From Bacteroidota bacterium (lineage in GTDB: Bacteria; Bacteroidota; Ignavibacteria; Kapaibacteriales; UBA2268): a DNA stretch of 64,000 bases. This document shows positions 37,998-47,831 of the stretch, piece after piece. Where the stretch lies: positions 17,173 through 81,172 of the forward strand of contig JARKQC010000329.1 in the NCBI GenBank assembly GCA_029974985.1, written 5' to 3'. Both the position numbers and the translations under genes were made by a program. Position 1 is the first letter of the stretch. The number at the start of each line of letters is the position of its first letter. Below the pieces are notes generated by a model. That model was not told the DNA's origin. It saw only the letters and a program-made list of their open reading frames with translations, and searched no databases.

Positions 37998-39071
37998 ATG
38001 AAAAAAATATTAATATTATGCTTCATTTTATGTTTTTCAATATTTTCAAAAGCTAATTCAGAGAAAATCAAACCACTTGCCGCATATAAAATTGATAGTT
38101 TGTGGTATTTTATTGACCAAGAGGGAAAAGCCATATTTAATCCTCTAAAATTAAATTACGTATCTGGTTACTCAGAAGGATTTTATAAGATATATGCTGA
38201 ATCAGATGGCACTCGATTTTGGGCTTTTTTAAATGATAATGGGCAAATGGCAGTACCCTTATGTGATGAAATCCGATATTTTAAAGATGATATGGCTATG
38301 ATAATTGATGTTGTTGATACTACATCTGAATTTCGTTTATATGGTTTTGTAGATAAACAAGGCAGAATGAGAGTATCAAAAAAATATTTAGATGCTACTG
38401 ATTTTAGTGAAGGACTTGCCTGGGTTATGAACCATAATGAAAGGGGATATATTAATAAAAATGGCAATATGATTATTCCTTGGGATACTACTGGATTTGG
38501 TTCGGAATTTAGCGAAGGATTGGCGGCAATGACCGATAGTTTAGATAGATTTGGATTTATTGACCACGAAGGAAAAGTTGTTATTGATTTTCAATTCGAC
38601 GAAGTTACAAGTTTTGTAAATGGTTATGCAAAAGTAAACATACTTGCAAAATGGGGTTTTATTGATAAAAAGGGCAAAGTAGTGATTGAGCCTAAGTATG
38701 ATTTTGCTTTAAATTTTCACGATGAATTTTGTTTTGTTGGAGTTCCAGATACCAAGACTTTAAATCCAATTTGGGGAATTATTAATCGTGGTGGTGGCGA
38801 AGTAGTTGATTTTAAATATGAAGATATTAGAGATTTTAACGATGGACTTGGAGCAGTGAAAGAATACGGAAAATGGAAATATATTGATTACTTTGGTAAT
38901 AAAATTATTGATAAAACATTTGAAAACTGTGATTCTTTTAGAGACGGACTTGCATGGGCTTATGATGGGGAAAATATTGGGTTTATAAACCCTTTGGGTG
39001 ATTATGTTGTTATTTTGCCTAAAGAAGCCGAAGTTGTAGTTGATTTAAGATTAAATAAAAAAGTAAAATAA
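37998..39071 (+). CDS. WG-repeat secreted/periplasmic protein
   Basis: The 357-residue protein has a signal peptide (MKKILILCFILCFSIFSKANS). About eight WG-type repeats follow, such as LWYFIDQEGKAIFNP, YGFVDKQGRMRV, RGYINKNGNMIIPW, FGFIDHEGKVVIDFQFDEV, WGFIDKKGKVVIEPKYDFA and WKYIDYFGNKIIDKTFENC, spaced at about 45 residues. They form a beta-propeller-like or solenoid scaffold. The molecular role is unknown. It sits between ybaK (6 bp) and the peptidase/TolB-like gene (32 bp). Confidence 0.85.
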   Translation: MKKILILCFILCFSIFSKANSEKIKPLAAYKIDSLWYFIDQEGKAIFNPLKLNYVSGYSEGFYKIYAESDGTRFWAFLNDNGQMAVPLCDEIRYFKDDMAMIIDVVDTTSEFRLYGFVDKQGRMRVSKKYLDATDFSEGLAWVMNHNERGYINKNGNMIIPWDTTGFGSEFSEGLAAMTDSLDRFGFIDHEGKVVIDFQFDEVTSFVNGYAKVNILAKWGFIDKKGKVVIEPKYDFALNFHDEFCFVGVPDTKTLNPIWGIINRGGGEVVDFKYEDIRDFNDGLGAVKEYGKWKYIDYFGNKIIDKTFENCDSFRDGLAWAYDGENIGFINPLGDYVVILPKEAEVVVDLRLNKKVK

Positions 39072-39103
39072 TAAATTTGAGTTTTTTTGGGGAATAAACA
39101 ATT

Positions 39104-42100
39104 ATGAAAAAGTTCATTAAATTGTTTACTATTATTTTGATAATTATTATTAATTCTAATAATATATTAGCCCAATTTGGTAAAAATAAAGTACAATATG
39201 AAGATTTTAATTGGAAATTTATTCAAACAGTAAATTTTGATATATATTACAATGATGGTATTAAATATTTAGCTGATTTCGCCGCAAATTCTTGTGAAAA
39301 ATCATTGAGTTCTATTCAAAAAACTCTCAATCATAAAATGTCGAGTAGAGTATCTGTCGTTGTATATAGCTCGCATAATGAATTTCAACAAACTAATGTA
39401 ATAATGCAATTTATGCCCGAAGGAGTTGGTGGCGTAACCGAATTATATAAAAATCGCGTAGTTGTTCCTTTCCAAGGTAATTGGGCGCAGCTTGACCATG
39501 TTATTCATCACGAGCTTGTTCATGCTGTATTAAACGATATGTTTTATGGGGGAACTTTTCAAACTGCACTTATGTCTAATGGTGGATTTATGTTGCCACT
39601 ATGGATGAATGAAGGCTTTGCTGAATGGGAAAGTATTGGTGGAATGAATACCGAAACAGATATGTTTATGCGTGATCTAACACTTAATGAAAGATTACCC
39701 TCGCTTGATAGACTCGATGGTTATTTAGCATATAGAGGAGGACAGACTTTTTATAGCTACCTTGCTGATAAATATGGAAAAGAAAGAGTCGGTGATTTAA
39801 TAAATAAATTAAAAATATATCGAAATCTTGATATAGCTTTCCAAAATTCATTTCAAATGAACTTTGAAGAATTTTCAGAAAAATGGCAAAAAGATATAAA
39901 AAAACATTATTTTCCAGATATGGAAATATTTGACGACCCTAAGGATTTTGCTATTGCATTAACTGACCAAGAAAAAGAAATGACTTTTTATAATTCTTCG
40001 CCCGCAATATCTCCAGATGGTGAAAAAATGGCGTTTATATCTACAAGTGGTGGAGTCTTCGGAATATTTATTCGAAAAATTGATGATAAAAAAAGTGTGA
40101 AACAGCTCGTAAGTAGCTCACGCTCACAAGATTTTGAAGATTTGAATATGCTAACACCCGGAATTTCTTGGAATAATGATGGAACAAAAATTGCAATATC
40201 TGCTAAAGCGGGTGGGGAAGACGCAGTATATATCGTTAATGCTGATAATGGTAAATATAAAAAATATACTTGGGGTATAAAATCAATTTCATCAACTCAA
40301 TGGTCGCATGATGGAAAATATATTGCATTTATTGGTGTGAAGGATATAAAATCTGATATTTATTTATTTGATATAGAAAACAATGAATTAAAACAAGTTA
40401 CAAATGATATATTCTCGGAGTTAAATATTAGCTGGTCTTATGATAATAAAAAAATCTATTTTATTTCGGACAGAGCTAATAATTTAGACGGCATTTTCAC
40501 TTCTAAAACATATAAAATCTGGAATAGTGATATTTATAGTAATGATATTTATGAATTAAATCTTGAAACAGGGCGAATACAAAGATTAACTTATGATTCA
40601 GAAAATCGTAAAACGAGCATAGCCGTAATTTCTGGAAATGATAAATTACTTTATGTTTCGGATAAAAATGGAATAGGCAATATTTATATTTTAGATTTGA
40701 ATACTAAAAAATCAAGTCCTCTTACAAATTCAATCTATGGCATCACACAAGTTGCAATCTCAAACGATCTTTCGAAAGCCCTTTTTACAGTGCAAATCAA
40801 AGGTGGATATGATATCTATTTGATTAAATATCCCTTAGATAGTAAATTAAAAATTGATGAATTACCACTTACAAAATTTAGACAATCACAACTTGAACAA
40901 AAAAAGATAATTGCTTCTATTTCAGATGTAAATGAGGAAAAGCAAGAAGAAACAAAATTAGTAGGGTATGGCGATTTTGAGATTACTTTTGACTCACAAC
41001 AATTAGTTCAAGCAAATATTGACGCACAAAAGAATTTAATCGAAAATGAGCAACAGAACACTCTAAACGATACAATAAGCTCTGACTATGTAGAGCAGGA
41101 TTATAAAATTAAATTTTCGCCAGATTTAATACTTGGAAATCCCGGTTATAGTACATTCTTTGGAGTTCAGGGAGTTACTCAAATGCTGTTTAGTGATGTC
41201 TTGGGCGACCATCAAATATATTTTCAAGCAAATTTATTACTTGATTTACGAAATAGTCAGTTTTATCTTGCTTATAACTATTTACCCAATATTATAGATT
41301 ATAGTTTCAGTATTTATCATACTTCTGCCTTTGTTTTGCTAAATGATAATAATTTTTATAGATTTAGAAATTTTGGTGTTGGTGCTACGGCATCTTACCC
41401 CTTTGATTTATTTAATCGTTTGGAAATAAATGCAAATTTAATGTTTTTATCAAAAGAAAATATTGATATTCCCGAAATTGGTAGTCTCGATAGATATTTA
41501 ATTGTTCCAAAAATAAAATATGTTCACGACAATACATTATTAGGATATTATGGACCACGCGACGGAACGAGGTATTTTTTAGAAATTTATGGTACGCCCA
41601 AATTAGGTAGTAATGGAATTGATTTTGCTACTTTTAGAGCTGATTACCGTACTTATATACCATTAGGAATGTATTTTGGATTTGCTTTGCGTGGTGCTGG
41701 TGGTGCAAGTTTTGGCACTAATCCGCAAAAATTCTTTTTAGGGGGCACAGATAATTGGATAAATCGTAGTTTCAGTAATGGACGTTTACCTTTTGAAAAT
41801 CCCGAAGATTTTGCATTTATGTCGTTTGAAATGCCTCTCAGAGGTTGGGCAGTGAGCGAAGTTTTAGGTAATAAATTTCTTATTGGAAATTTTGAATTTA
41901 GATTTCCATTTTTAACAGCATTAATTGCTGGACCATTGCCCGTATTAATACAAGGAATTAATGGAGCGATATTTTTTGATATTGGAACTGCTTTTGATGA
42001 TAAAATCGTAGGCTCTTCTGGTAATAAAGAATTAGGTAATGTACTTATGAGTTCGGGATTAGGAATTAGAAGCTATTTCTTGGGAATACCATGGAAAATA

Positions 42101-42175
42101 GATATAGCTTGGCGAAATGAAATTTACTCTTGGTCATCACCATATTATTTGTTTTCTATAGGATATGATTTTTAA
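39104..42175 (+). CDS. Three-part protein: peptidase-MA domain, TolB-type beta-propeller, outer-membrane barrel
   Basis: The 1023-residue protein has a signal peptide (KLFTIILIIIINSNNILAQ). Residues about 30-290 form a gluzincin/peptidase MA-like domain: HHELVHAVLND with H136, E137 and H140, and MNEGFAEWE with E174 as third ligand. Residues about 310-620 carry PD40/WD40-like TolB repeats (SPAISPDGEKMAFIS, ISWNNDGTKIAIS, TQWSHDGKYIAFIG, ISWSYDNKKIYFISD). Residues about 670-1023 are a bacterial surface antigen/BamA-like 16-strand-type barrel ending SPYYLFSIGYDF. It would be anchored in the outer membrane with a periplasmic or surface protease-propeller. Known relatives are annotated as Tol-like biopolymer proteins. 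It may be co-transcribed with the WG protein. Confidence 0.85.
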   Translation: MKKFIKLFTIILIIIINSNNILAQFGKNKVQYEDFNWKFIQTVNFDIYYNDGIKYLADFAANSCEKSLSSIQKTLNHKMSSRVSVVVYSSHNEFQQTNVIMQFMPEGVGGVTELYKNRVVVPFQGNWAQLDHVIHHELVHAVLNDMFYGGTFQTALMSNGGFMLPLWMNEGFAEWESIGGMNTETDMFMRDLTLNERLPSLDRLDGYLAYRGGQTFYSYLADKYGKERVGDLINKLKIYRNLDIAFQNSFQMNFEEFSEKWQKDIKKHYFPDMEIFDDPKDFAIALTDQEKEMTFYNSSPAISPDGEKMAFISTSGGVFGIFIRKIDDKKSVKQLVSSSRSQDFEDLNMLTPGISWNNDGTKIAISAKAGGEDAVYIVNADNGKYKKYTWGIKSISSTQWSHDGKYIAFIGVKDIKSDIYLFDIENNELKQVTNDIFSELNISWSYDNKKIYFISDRANNLDGIFTSKTYKIWNSDIYSNDIYELNLETGRIQRLTYDSENRKTSIAVISGNDKLLYVSDKNGIGNIYILDLNTKKSSPLTNSIYGITQVAISNDLSKALFTVQIKGGYDIYLIKYPLDSKLKIDELPLTKFRQSQLEQKKIIASISDVNEEKQEETKLVGYGDFEITFDSQQLVQANIDAQKNLIENEQQNTLNDTISSDYVEQDYKIKFSPDLILGNPGYSTFFGVQGVTQMLFSDVLGDHQIYFQANLLLDLRNSQFYLAYNYLPNIIDYSFSIYHTSAFVLLNDNNFYRFRNFGVGATASYPFDLFNRLEINANLMFLSKENIDIPEIGSLDRYLIVPKIKYVHDNTLLGYYGPRDGTRYFLEIYGTPKLGSNGIDFATFRADYRTYIPLGMYFGFALRGAGGASFGTNPQKFFLGGTDNWINRSFSNGRLPFENPEDFAFMSFEMPLRGWAVSEVLGNKFLIGNFEFRFPFLTALIAGPLPVLIQGINGAIFFDIGTAFDDKIVGSSGNKELGNVLMSSGLGIRSYFLGIPWKIDIAWRNEIYSWSSPYYLFSIGYDF

Positions 42176-42258
42176 TTAATTTTATAAATTAAAAATCAAT
42201 AGGTTTTAGAAGAAAATTTAAAAAAAATTCATAAAAAAATAAATTTTTATAAAAAAGA

Positions 42259-42290
42259 TTTTGCTATTTGTAATTTCAGTAATACTTTTG
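42259..42290 (+). promoter_or_regulatory. Bacteroidota-type promoter of tRNA-Leu
   Basis: TTTTG (42259-42263), a 19-nt spacer and TACTTTTG (42283-42290) fit the -33 TTTG / -7 TAnnTTTG consensus. The tRNA 5' end is 15 bp downstream of the -7 box. Confidence 0.75.
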
Positions 42291-42304
42291 TAGTTCTATT
42301 AAAT

Positions 42305-42386
42305 GCGGATGTGGCGGAATTGGCAGACGCGCTAGACTTAGGATCTAGTACCGAGAGGTGTGAGAGTTCGAGTCTCTCCATCCGTA
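42305..42386 (+). tRNA. tRNA-Leu(UAG)
   Basis: An 82-nt class II tRNA. The acceptor stem GCGGATG pairs with CATCCGT (one G-U pair), with discriminator A. The anticodon stem CTAGA/TCTAG encloses CTTAGGA, giving anticodon TAG (reads CUA/CUN). The variable arm is long, as expected for Leu, and GTTCGAGTC forms the T-loop region. The CCA end is not encoded. It has its own promoter and lies 37 bp before the trigger-factor start. Confidence 0.95.
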
Positions 42387-42422
42387 CAAAGTTTTTAATT
42401 TATTATATTTATTGGATTTGAT

Positions 42423-43970
42423 TTGGAAACTAAATTTAAGAATATTACTGATACTGAACAAGAATTAACAATTAGCTATTCAAAGAGTGAAATTCAACCA
42501 ATTTTAGATAAAGCATTATCTAATGTTGCTAAAAATATTCGCCTCGATGGTTTTAGAGCTGGAAAAGCACCCATTCATTTAATTAAAAAAATGTATGGTC
42601 AATCTATTGAGTATGATGAATTTAGTAAATTAGCAGAAAAATCAATTCCAGAAGTACTTCAGAAAAATAAATTATTTGTAGTTTCTCAGCCACATTTACA
42701 CAAATTAGAAAAAGTTGATGATGGGCTTGAAATAGTTGTACATTATCATTATATTCCAGATTTTGAATTAAAAGATTATAAATCATTAGTTGTTGACGAA
42801 CCCGTCCATCGAGTTACAGATAGCGAAATTGATGAAATAATTGATAATATGGTTTATAGTTCTAATAATTTCGAATCCGTTGATGAGGTTATTGATAAAA
42901 ATTGCAATGTCTATGTTGAAATTTTAAAAGATGATGTTAAAACCGAAGAAAACAAAGAATTAGAGGATAAAGAGCAAAGTAGCGAAGAAAACAAAACAGA
43001 ATCTATGCCCGTTTTGCTCAGAGATAAAAGATTATCTAGTAAGTTTACTGATTTATTTTTAAATAAAAAAGTAGATGAAATTTTTGAATATTCAATCAAA
43101 GATTTATACGATGATATAGAAATCCCAACTGACCAAGATAATAAAGTTACAAAACTAAAAATTACAAAAATTGATAAAATAATTCCACAAGAAATTAACG
43201 AAGAGTTTATTTTAAAATATTCTAATAATAAATTTACAAATCTCGAAGATTTAAAAGAAGATATAGGTTTTGAAATACAGAATAATTGGGATAAAAAAAG
43301 TAGAAGTATTGTTGAGGACAATATAGTAAATAAACTCATATCTTTACACGAAATTAAAATTCCCGATTTTACTATTCTTGAACAAGCTAAAAAAATGTTT
43401 GATGAAGATAAAAAGAATAATAGAAATGGAAATGAAAGTTTTGATGATGAACTTGTTAAGAAATTTTATATTGAAACAGCACAAAAAGTTATTAAATGGG
43501 AATTAATTCGTGATAAAATTATTGAAATTGAAAAAATTGAGGTTGAAGACCATGATATTGATGAATTTATTGAGAAATATAAATTCTATGAAAGTCTCGA
43601 CCGTGATTTAGTTAAACAAACAATTTTAGAAAATAAGCAAATTATTAATACTATTATGGTGCAAAAAGTTATGAACTTTTTAATTGATTTTTCTACTACA
43701 AATGAAGTAGAATTCTCTGAAAAAGATAAAGCAATGTCTATTTATAATGACGATGATTTTGAACAAGAAGAAATGTTCGATGCCGATGAGGAATTTATTG
43801 ACGAAACAGAATTTGACGATGAATTCTTTGAAGACGAAGATTTCGATGATGAGGATTTGGACGAAGAATATGATGATGACGAAGAATATGAAGAAGAAGA
43901 TGATGAAGAGTATGACGATGACGATGAGGAAGAGTATGACGAAGACGATGATGAAGCTTCAAGTAAATAA
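42423..43970 (+). CDS. tig: Trigger factor with long acidic C-terminal tail
   Basis: Ribosome-associated chaperone. The start is a TTG (TTG-GAA-ACT); no ATG occurs before residue 58, well inside the conserved domain. The N-terminal ribosome-binding domain is present, with the GFRAGKAP signature in IRLDGFRAGKAPIHLIKKMYG. The FKBP-like PPIase domain is degenerate and carries an acidic insertion (KTEENKELEDKEQSSEENKTE). The C-terminal chaperone helices run to about residue 440. Residues 442-515 are then almost only Asp/Glu with some Tyr/Phe, ending ASSK, an extension absent from ordinary trigger factors. clpP and clpX follow, the common tig-clpP-clpX order. A terminator separates it from clpP. 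Confidence 0.92.
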   Translation: METKFKNITDTEQELTISYSKSEIQPILDKALSNVAKNIRLDGFRAGKAPIHLIKKMYGQSIEYDEFSKLAEKSIPEVLQKNKLFVVSQPHLHKLEKVDDGLEIVVHYHYIPDFELKDYKSLVVDEPVHRVTDSEIDEIIDNMVYSSNNFESVDEVIDKNCNVYVEILKDDVKTEENKELEDKEQSSEENKTESMPVLLRDKRLSSKFTDLFLNKKVDEIFEYSIKDLYDDIEIPTDQDNKVTKLKITKIDKIIPQEINEEFILKYSNNKFTNLEDLKEDIGFEIQNNWDKKSRSIVEDNIVNKLISLHEIKIPDFTILEQAKKMFDEDKKNNRNGNESFDDELVKKFYIETAQKVIKWELIRDKIIEIEKIEVEDHDIDEFIEKYKFYESLDRDLVKQTILENKQIINTIMVQKVMNFLIDFSTTNEVEFSEKDKAMSIYNDDDFEQEEMFDADEEFIDETEFDDEFFEDEDFDDEDLDEEYDDDEEYEEEDDEEYDDDDEEEYDEDDDEASSK

Positions 43971-43992
43971 TTAATTAATATTAAAAATATTT

Positions 43993-44026
43993 AAGCCGTT
44001 TTGTTATTACAATTCGGCTTTTTTAA
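43993..44026 (+). terminator. Terminator after trigger factor
   Basis: AAGCCG (43993-43998) pairs with CGGCTT (44015-44020), with an additional inner TTGT/ACAA stem, followed by six T, 22 bp after the tig stop. Confidence 0.8.
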
Positions 44027-44087
44027 TATAATTTATTATTATACGTTATTAAAGAATTATATATGTTAAACTAAAAATTGCGAATTA

Positions 44088-44708
44088 ATGAACAATCAAC
44101 TTATCCCTATTGTAATTGAACAAACAAGCAGAGGCGAACGCTCTTTTGATATTTATTCAAGATTGTTAAAAGAAAATATTATATTTATTGGTTCCCCAAT
44201 AGATGATTATATGGCTAATTTAGTAATTGCACAATTACTTTTCTTATCAAGTGAAGACCCTAAAAAAGATATTCATTTATATATAAACTCGCCAGGTGGA
44301 AGTGTAACCGCTGGACTTGCAATTTACGATACGATGCAATTTATTAAAAATGACATTTCTACAATTTGTCTTGGACTCGGAGCGTCAATGGCACAAGTTT
44401 TATTATGTGCTGGCGCAAAAGGAAAAAGATATGCTTTGCCAAATGCAAGAATTTTAATGCATCAACCTTCGGGCGGTACTCAGGGGCAATCTGCAGATAT
44501 AGAAATTTATACTCGAGAAATTCTTCGTATGAGAGATAGCTTATATGGAATTATTGCTAAACATACGGGAAAAGATATTGAACAAATACTTAAAGATGCT
44601 GATAGAGATAAATATATGACTTCTAACGAAGCAATGGAATATGGAATTATTGATAAAATACTTGAAAAAATTCCAGAAAATGATTCAAAAAATGATGATA
44701 AAGAATAA
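44088..44708 (+). CDS. clpP: ATP-dependent Clp protease proteolytic subunit
   Basis: The 206-residue serine protease forms the ClpP tetradecamer barrel with ClpX. The catalytic Ser is S100 in GLGASMAQV and His is H125 in ILMHQPSGG; the Asp lies in [27 protein letters not shown] is the oxyanion-hole loop. A short processed propeptide is likely. clpX starts 14 bp after its stop, so the two are an operon. Confidence 0.97.
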   Translation: MNNQLIPIVIEQTSRGERSFDIYSRLLKENIIFIGSPIDDYMANLVIAQLLFLSSEDPKKDIHLYINSPGGSVTAGLAIYDTMQFIKNDISTICLGLGASMAQVLLCAGAKGKRYALPNARILMHQPSGGTQGQSADIEIYTREILRMRDSLYGIIAKHTGKDIEQILKDADRDKYMTSNEAMEYGIIDKILEKIPENDSKNDDKE

Positions 44709-44722
44709 TATAATAAAATATA

Positions 44723-45967
44723 ATGGCAAAAAAAGAACATAAAGAAACCTGCTCGTTTTGTGGAAGAAATTCTGAGCAGGTCGAAGCATTGATTCAAGGA
44801 AATAATAATATTTTTATTTGCAATTATTGTGTAGAAGCCTCGAAAGAAATTTTTGATGGAGGTAAACAGCAACTTGCTACTAATCAATCATTCAAATTAC
44901 CAAAACCAAGCGAGATTAAAAAATATCTTGACCAATATGTTATTGAGCAGGATTATGCAAAAAAAGTGATTTCTGTTGCTGTATATAATCATTATAAAAG
45001 AATAAATTCCAAAAATAATACAAATAATGATGATATAGAATTAGAAAAAAGTAATATTTTATTTATTGGACCAACTGGTACGGGCAAAACATTACTTGCA
45101 AAATCATTAGCTAAATATTTAAAAGTACCTTTCGCTATTACTGACGCAACTACAATTACCGAAGCTGGCTACGTCGGTGATGATGTTGAATCAATACTAC
45201 TTAATTTATTGCAAAATGCAAATTATGACGTTGATTTAGCACAACGTGGCATTATCTATATTGATGAAATTGATAAAATTGGAAGAAAATCCGAATCAAG
45301 CTCTATTACAAGAGATGTTTCTGGCGAAGGAGTGCAGCAAGCCTTATTAAAAATACTCGAAGGAACTAAATCGGGAGTGCCACCAAAAGGAGGACGCAAA
45401 CATCCAGAACAACCTTTGATTTATATTGATACTACCAATATTTTATTTATATGCGGCGGTGCTTTTATTGGACTTGAAAAAATTATTGCACAAAGAATGA
45501 AAAAATCTACTATTGGATTTAATGCAAATGATAATACTCATATTGAGGAAAACCTCGAACTTTTAAAACATAGTGAACCAGATGATTTAATGAAATTTGG
45601 TTTTATTCCAGAATTAATTGGAAGATTGCCCGTTATAGCTACCTTGGGTGAATTGTCTGACGAGGCTTTACTTAGAATTTTAACAGAACCCAAAAATTCA
45701 ATTATTAAGCAATTCCAAAAATTATTAAAAATTGATAATATCGAACTTGAATTTACTGAAAAAGCTCTAAAAATTATTGTGAGTAAAGCAAAACTAAGAA
45801 AAACAGGCGCAAGAGCAATCCGTTCGATAGTCGAAAATATTATGCTCGATATTATGTATGATATCCCCGATAAAGTTGGATTAACAAAAGTTATAATTGA
45901 TGACGATGTTATCGAAAAAGGTACTATGCCCAAATTGATTTTTGAAGATAAAAAGAAAACAGCTTAA
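44723..45967 (+). CDS. clpX: ATP-dependent Clp protease ATPase subunit ClpX
   Basis: AAA+ unfoldase feeding ClpP; 414 residues. The N-terminal zinc-binding domain has C10-x2-C13 and C33-x2-C36. Walker A is GPTGTGKT (116-123), and Walker B is [13 protein letters not shown]. The ClpP-docking IGF loop is visible in [11 protein letters not shown]. The small domain ends with [26 protein letters not shown]. It is encoded directly after clpP and ends in a strong terminator. Confidence 0.97.
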   Translation: MAKKEHKETCSFCGRNSEQVEALIQGNNNIFICNYCVEASKEIFDGGKQQLATNQSFKLPKPSEIKKYLDQYVIEQDYAKKVISVAVYNHYKRINSKNNTNNDDIELEKSNILFIGPTGTGKTLLAKSLAKYLKVPFAITDATTITEAGYVGDDVESILLNLLQNANYDVDLAQRGIIYIDEIDKIGRKSESSSITRDVSGEGVQQALLKILEGTKSGVPPKGGRKHPEQPLIYIDTTNILFICGGAFIGLEKIIAQRMKKSTIGFNANDNTHIEENLELLKHSEPDDLMKFGFIPELIGRLPVIATLGELSDEALLRILTEPKNSIIKQFQKLLKIDNIELEFTEKALKIIVSKAKLRKTGARAIRSIVENIMLDIMYDIPDKVGLTKVIIDDDVIEKGTMPKLIFEDKKKTA

Positions 45968-45989
45968 AATAAATTTTAAAAAGTTTTTT

Positions 45990-46030
45990 ATGGTTATGAT
46001 TTAATTTATAAGAATCATAACCATTTTTTT
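45990..46030 (+). terminator. Terminator of clpP-clpX
   Basis: A perfect 12-bp stem, ATGGTTATGATT (45990-46001) with AATCATAACCAT (46013-46024), is followed by a seven-T run. Confidence 0.9.
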
Positions 46031-46107
46031 ATAATAAATGATTTTTAATATTTTCTTTATCAATACGTTTACTAACAATTATTTTAAAATTATTTTATGG
46101 ATAATTA

Positions 46108-46695
46108 ATGGCTGTTATTCCTATTTATAGTTGTTTTCATCCAATTTTAAAGAAAAAAACTGAATATGTAAAAAATATTGATTCAGAAATCAATCAACTC
46201 GTTACAAATATGTTTGATTCTTTGTATAATATATCTAATGGAGTTGGGCTTGCGGCAAACCAAGTTGGGCAATTACATTCACTTTTTATTATTGATATGA
46301 GTGTAGGCACCGATACTCCAAAAACTCAACCTATGGTTATGATAAATCCAGAAATTATCGAATATTCTGATGAATTTGAGGAAGAAGCTGAAGGTTGCCT
46401 TAGCATTCCAGACTATTTCGAAAAAGTTAAAAGACCAAAATCTATTTCTGTAAAATATTATGATTTAAAAGAAAAAGAATATAATATAGATTTAGATGGC
46501 TTCTTAGCAAGAGTTTTTCAACACGAATATGATCATTTATCTGGTATATTAATTTATGAAAAATTATCACCAATAAGAAGAACACTATCAAAAAACAAAT
46601 TAAATAGAATTAGACAAGGTTTAGTAATCCCAAATTATCCTATGGTACAAGCCGATGGAAAACTTACGGGACAAGATTTTAACACTGAAGAATAA
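46108..46695 (+). CDS. def: Peptide deformylase
   Basis: The enzyme removes the N-formyl group from nascent proteins. The 195 residues carry the three PDF motifs: GVGLAANQVG (45-54), EGCLSIP (95-101, metal ligand C97) and QHEYDHLSGIL (138-148, ligands H139 and H143, catalytic E140). The C-terminus is slightly extended. dapD follows after 20 bp, so a def-dapD-membrane protein-Memo transcription unit is likely. Confidence 0.96.
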   Translation: MAVIPIYSCFHPILKKKTEYVKNIDSEINQLVTNMFDSLYNISNGVGLAANQVGQLHSLFIIDMSVGTDTPKTQPMVMINPEIIEYSDEFEEEAEGCLSIPDYFEKVKRPKSISVKYYDLKEKEYNIDLDGFLARVFQHEYDHLSGILIYEKLSPIRRTLSKNKLNRIRQGLVIPNYPMVQADGKLTGQDFNTEE

Positions 46696-46715
46696 TTATT
46701 ACAAAGTAAATAAAA

Positions 46716-47555
46716 ATGTATATAGAAAGCACAATAGCGCAAGTTGAAAAATTATTTAATAAAGAGGTTGAATTTGCCCAATCACAAATTGATTATCTTT
46801 TAAATCAAATTGTAAAAGGCTTAAATCAAGGATTAATTCGCGCTGCCGAACCCGATGAAAATGGAAATTGGATTGTAAATGAATGGGTTAAAAAAGCAAT
46901 TTTACTTATTTTTAGATATAGTCCAATAGTTGATATGTCCACTGCTTATTTTAAGTTTTTTGATAAGAAAAATATTCCAATTAAAGATGTAAAATTAGAT
47001 GATGGCATTAGAATTGTGCCGGGCGGTTCTACAATTCGCTCGGGTTCTTACGTTGCTCAAGGTGTTATTTGTATGCCGCCAATGTATATAAATGTTGGTG
47101 CTTATGTTGATACGGGAACAATGGTAGATTCTCACGCATTGGTTGGAACTTGTGCTCAAATTGGTAAAAACGTACATATTTCGGCTGCTGCACAAATTGG
47201 TGGTGTGTTAGAGCCAGCAGGAGCTAGACCAGTAATTATCGAAGATGATGTAATGATTGGTGGAAATTGTGGTGTTTATGAAGGTGTATTGATAAGAAAA
47301 AGAGCAGTTTTGGCGTCGGGAGTTATTCTTACTGGTTCAACAAAAGTATATGACCTTGTTAATAATGATATTATTACTTCTTCTTCCGATAAACCGCTCG
47401 AAATTCCCGAATCTGCGGTTGTTATACCGGGTTCTCGCAGTGTCAATACCGAATTTGGCAAAGAAAATGGTTTATCTATTTACACTCCACTAATTGTAAA
47501 ATATCGTGATGATAAGACTGATTCTCGAACAGCACTAAATTTTGATTTAAGATAA
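46716..47555 (+). CDS. dapD: 2,3,4,5-tetrahydropyridine-2,6-dicarboxylate N-succinyltransferase
   Basis: The succinylase-branch enzyme of DAP/lysine synthesis. It has 279 residues with an N-terminal helical domain and a left-handed beta-helix of hexapeptide repeats (IVPGGSTIRSGSYVAQGVICMPPMYINVGAYVDTGTMVDSHALVGTCAQIGKNVHIS). GGVLEPAGARPVIIEDDVMIGGNCGVYEGV is the CoA/substrate region. It supplies DAP for MurE (19480) and lysine. It lies between def and a small membrane protein. Confidence 0.96.
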   Translation: MYIESTIAQVEKLFNKEVEFAQSQIDYLLNQIVKGLNQGLIRAAEPDENGNWIVNEWVKKAILLIFRYSPIVDMSTAYFKFFDKKNIPIKDVKLDDGIRIVPGGSTIRSGSYVAQGVICMPPMYINVGAYVDTGTMVDSHALVGTCAQIGKNVHISAAAQIGGVLEPAGARPVIIEDDVMIGGNCGVYEGVLIRKRAVLASGVILTGSTKVYDLVNNDIITSSSDKPLEIPESAVVIPGSRSVNTEFGKENGLSIYTPLIVKYRDDKTDSRTALNFDLR

Positions 47556-47576
47556 ATTAATAGAAATATAATTATA

Positions 47577-47828
47577 ATGGAAAATAATAATAATACTAAC
47601 AATCTGATACATTTTAATAATAATTTAAAAAAATCCGTTCTTTTAACGACAGGTTCTTGTATATTGGGTGCAATAATATTTTTTGTAACATATTTTTATA
47701 TTGCTAATGATTGGCTTTTAATTTTAAGTATTGCATTATTTCTATCGGGAATTGGATATATTCTTGTTGTTAAATATATTAAAAAAAGATATTCTAAGCT
47801 ATTTATAAACGATGCGCTTAGTGAATAA
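47577..47828 (+). CDS. Small membrane protein, two transmembrane helices
   Basis: The 83-residue protein has an Asn-rich N-terminus (MENNNNTNNLIHFNNNLKKS). Two hydrophobic helices follow (VLLTTGSCILGAIIFFVTYFYI and WLLILSIALFLSGIGYILVVKYI), then a basic loop KKRYSKLF. No family recognised. It ends 3 bp before the Memo-family gene and begins 21 bp after dapD, so it is part of that operon. Function unknown. Confidence 0.7.
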   Translation: MENNNNTNNLIHFNNNLKKSVLLTTGSCILGAIIFFVTYFYIANDWLLILSIALFLSGIGYILVVKYIKKRYSKLFINDALSE

Positions 47829-47831
47829 ATA

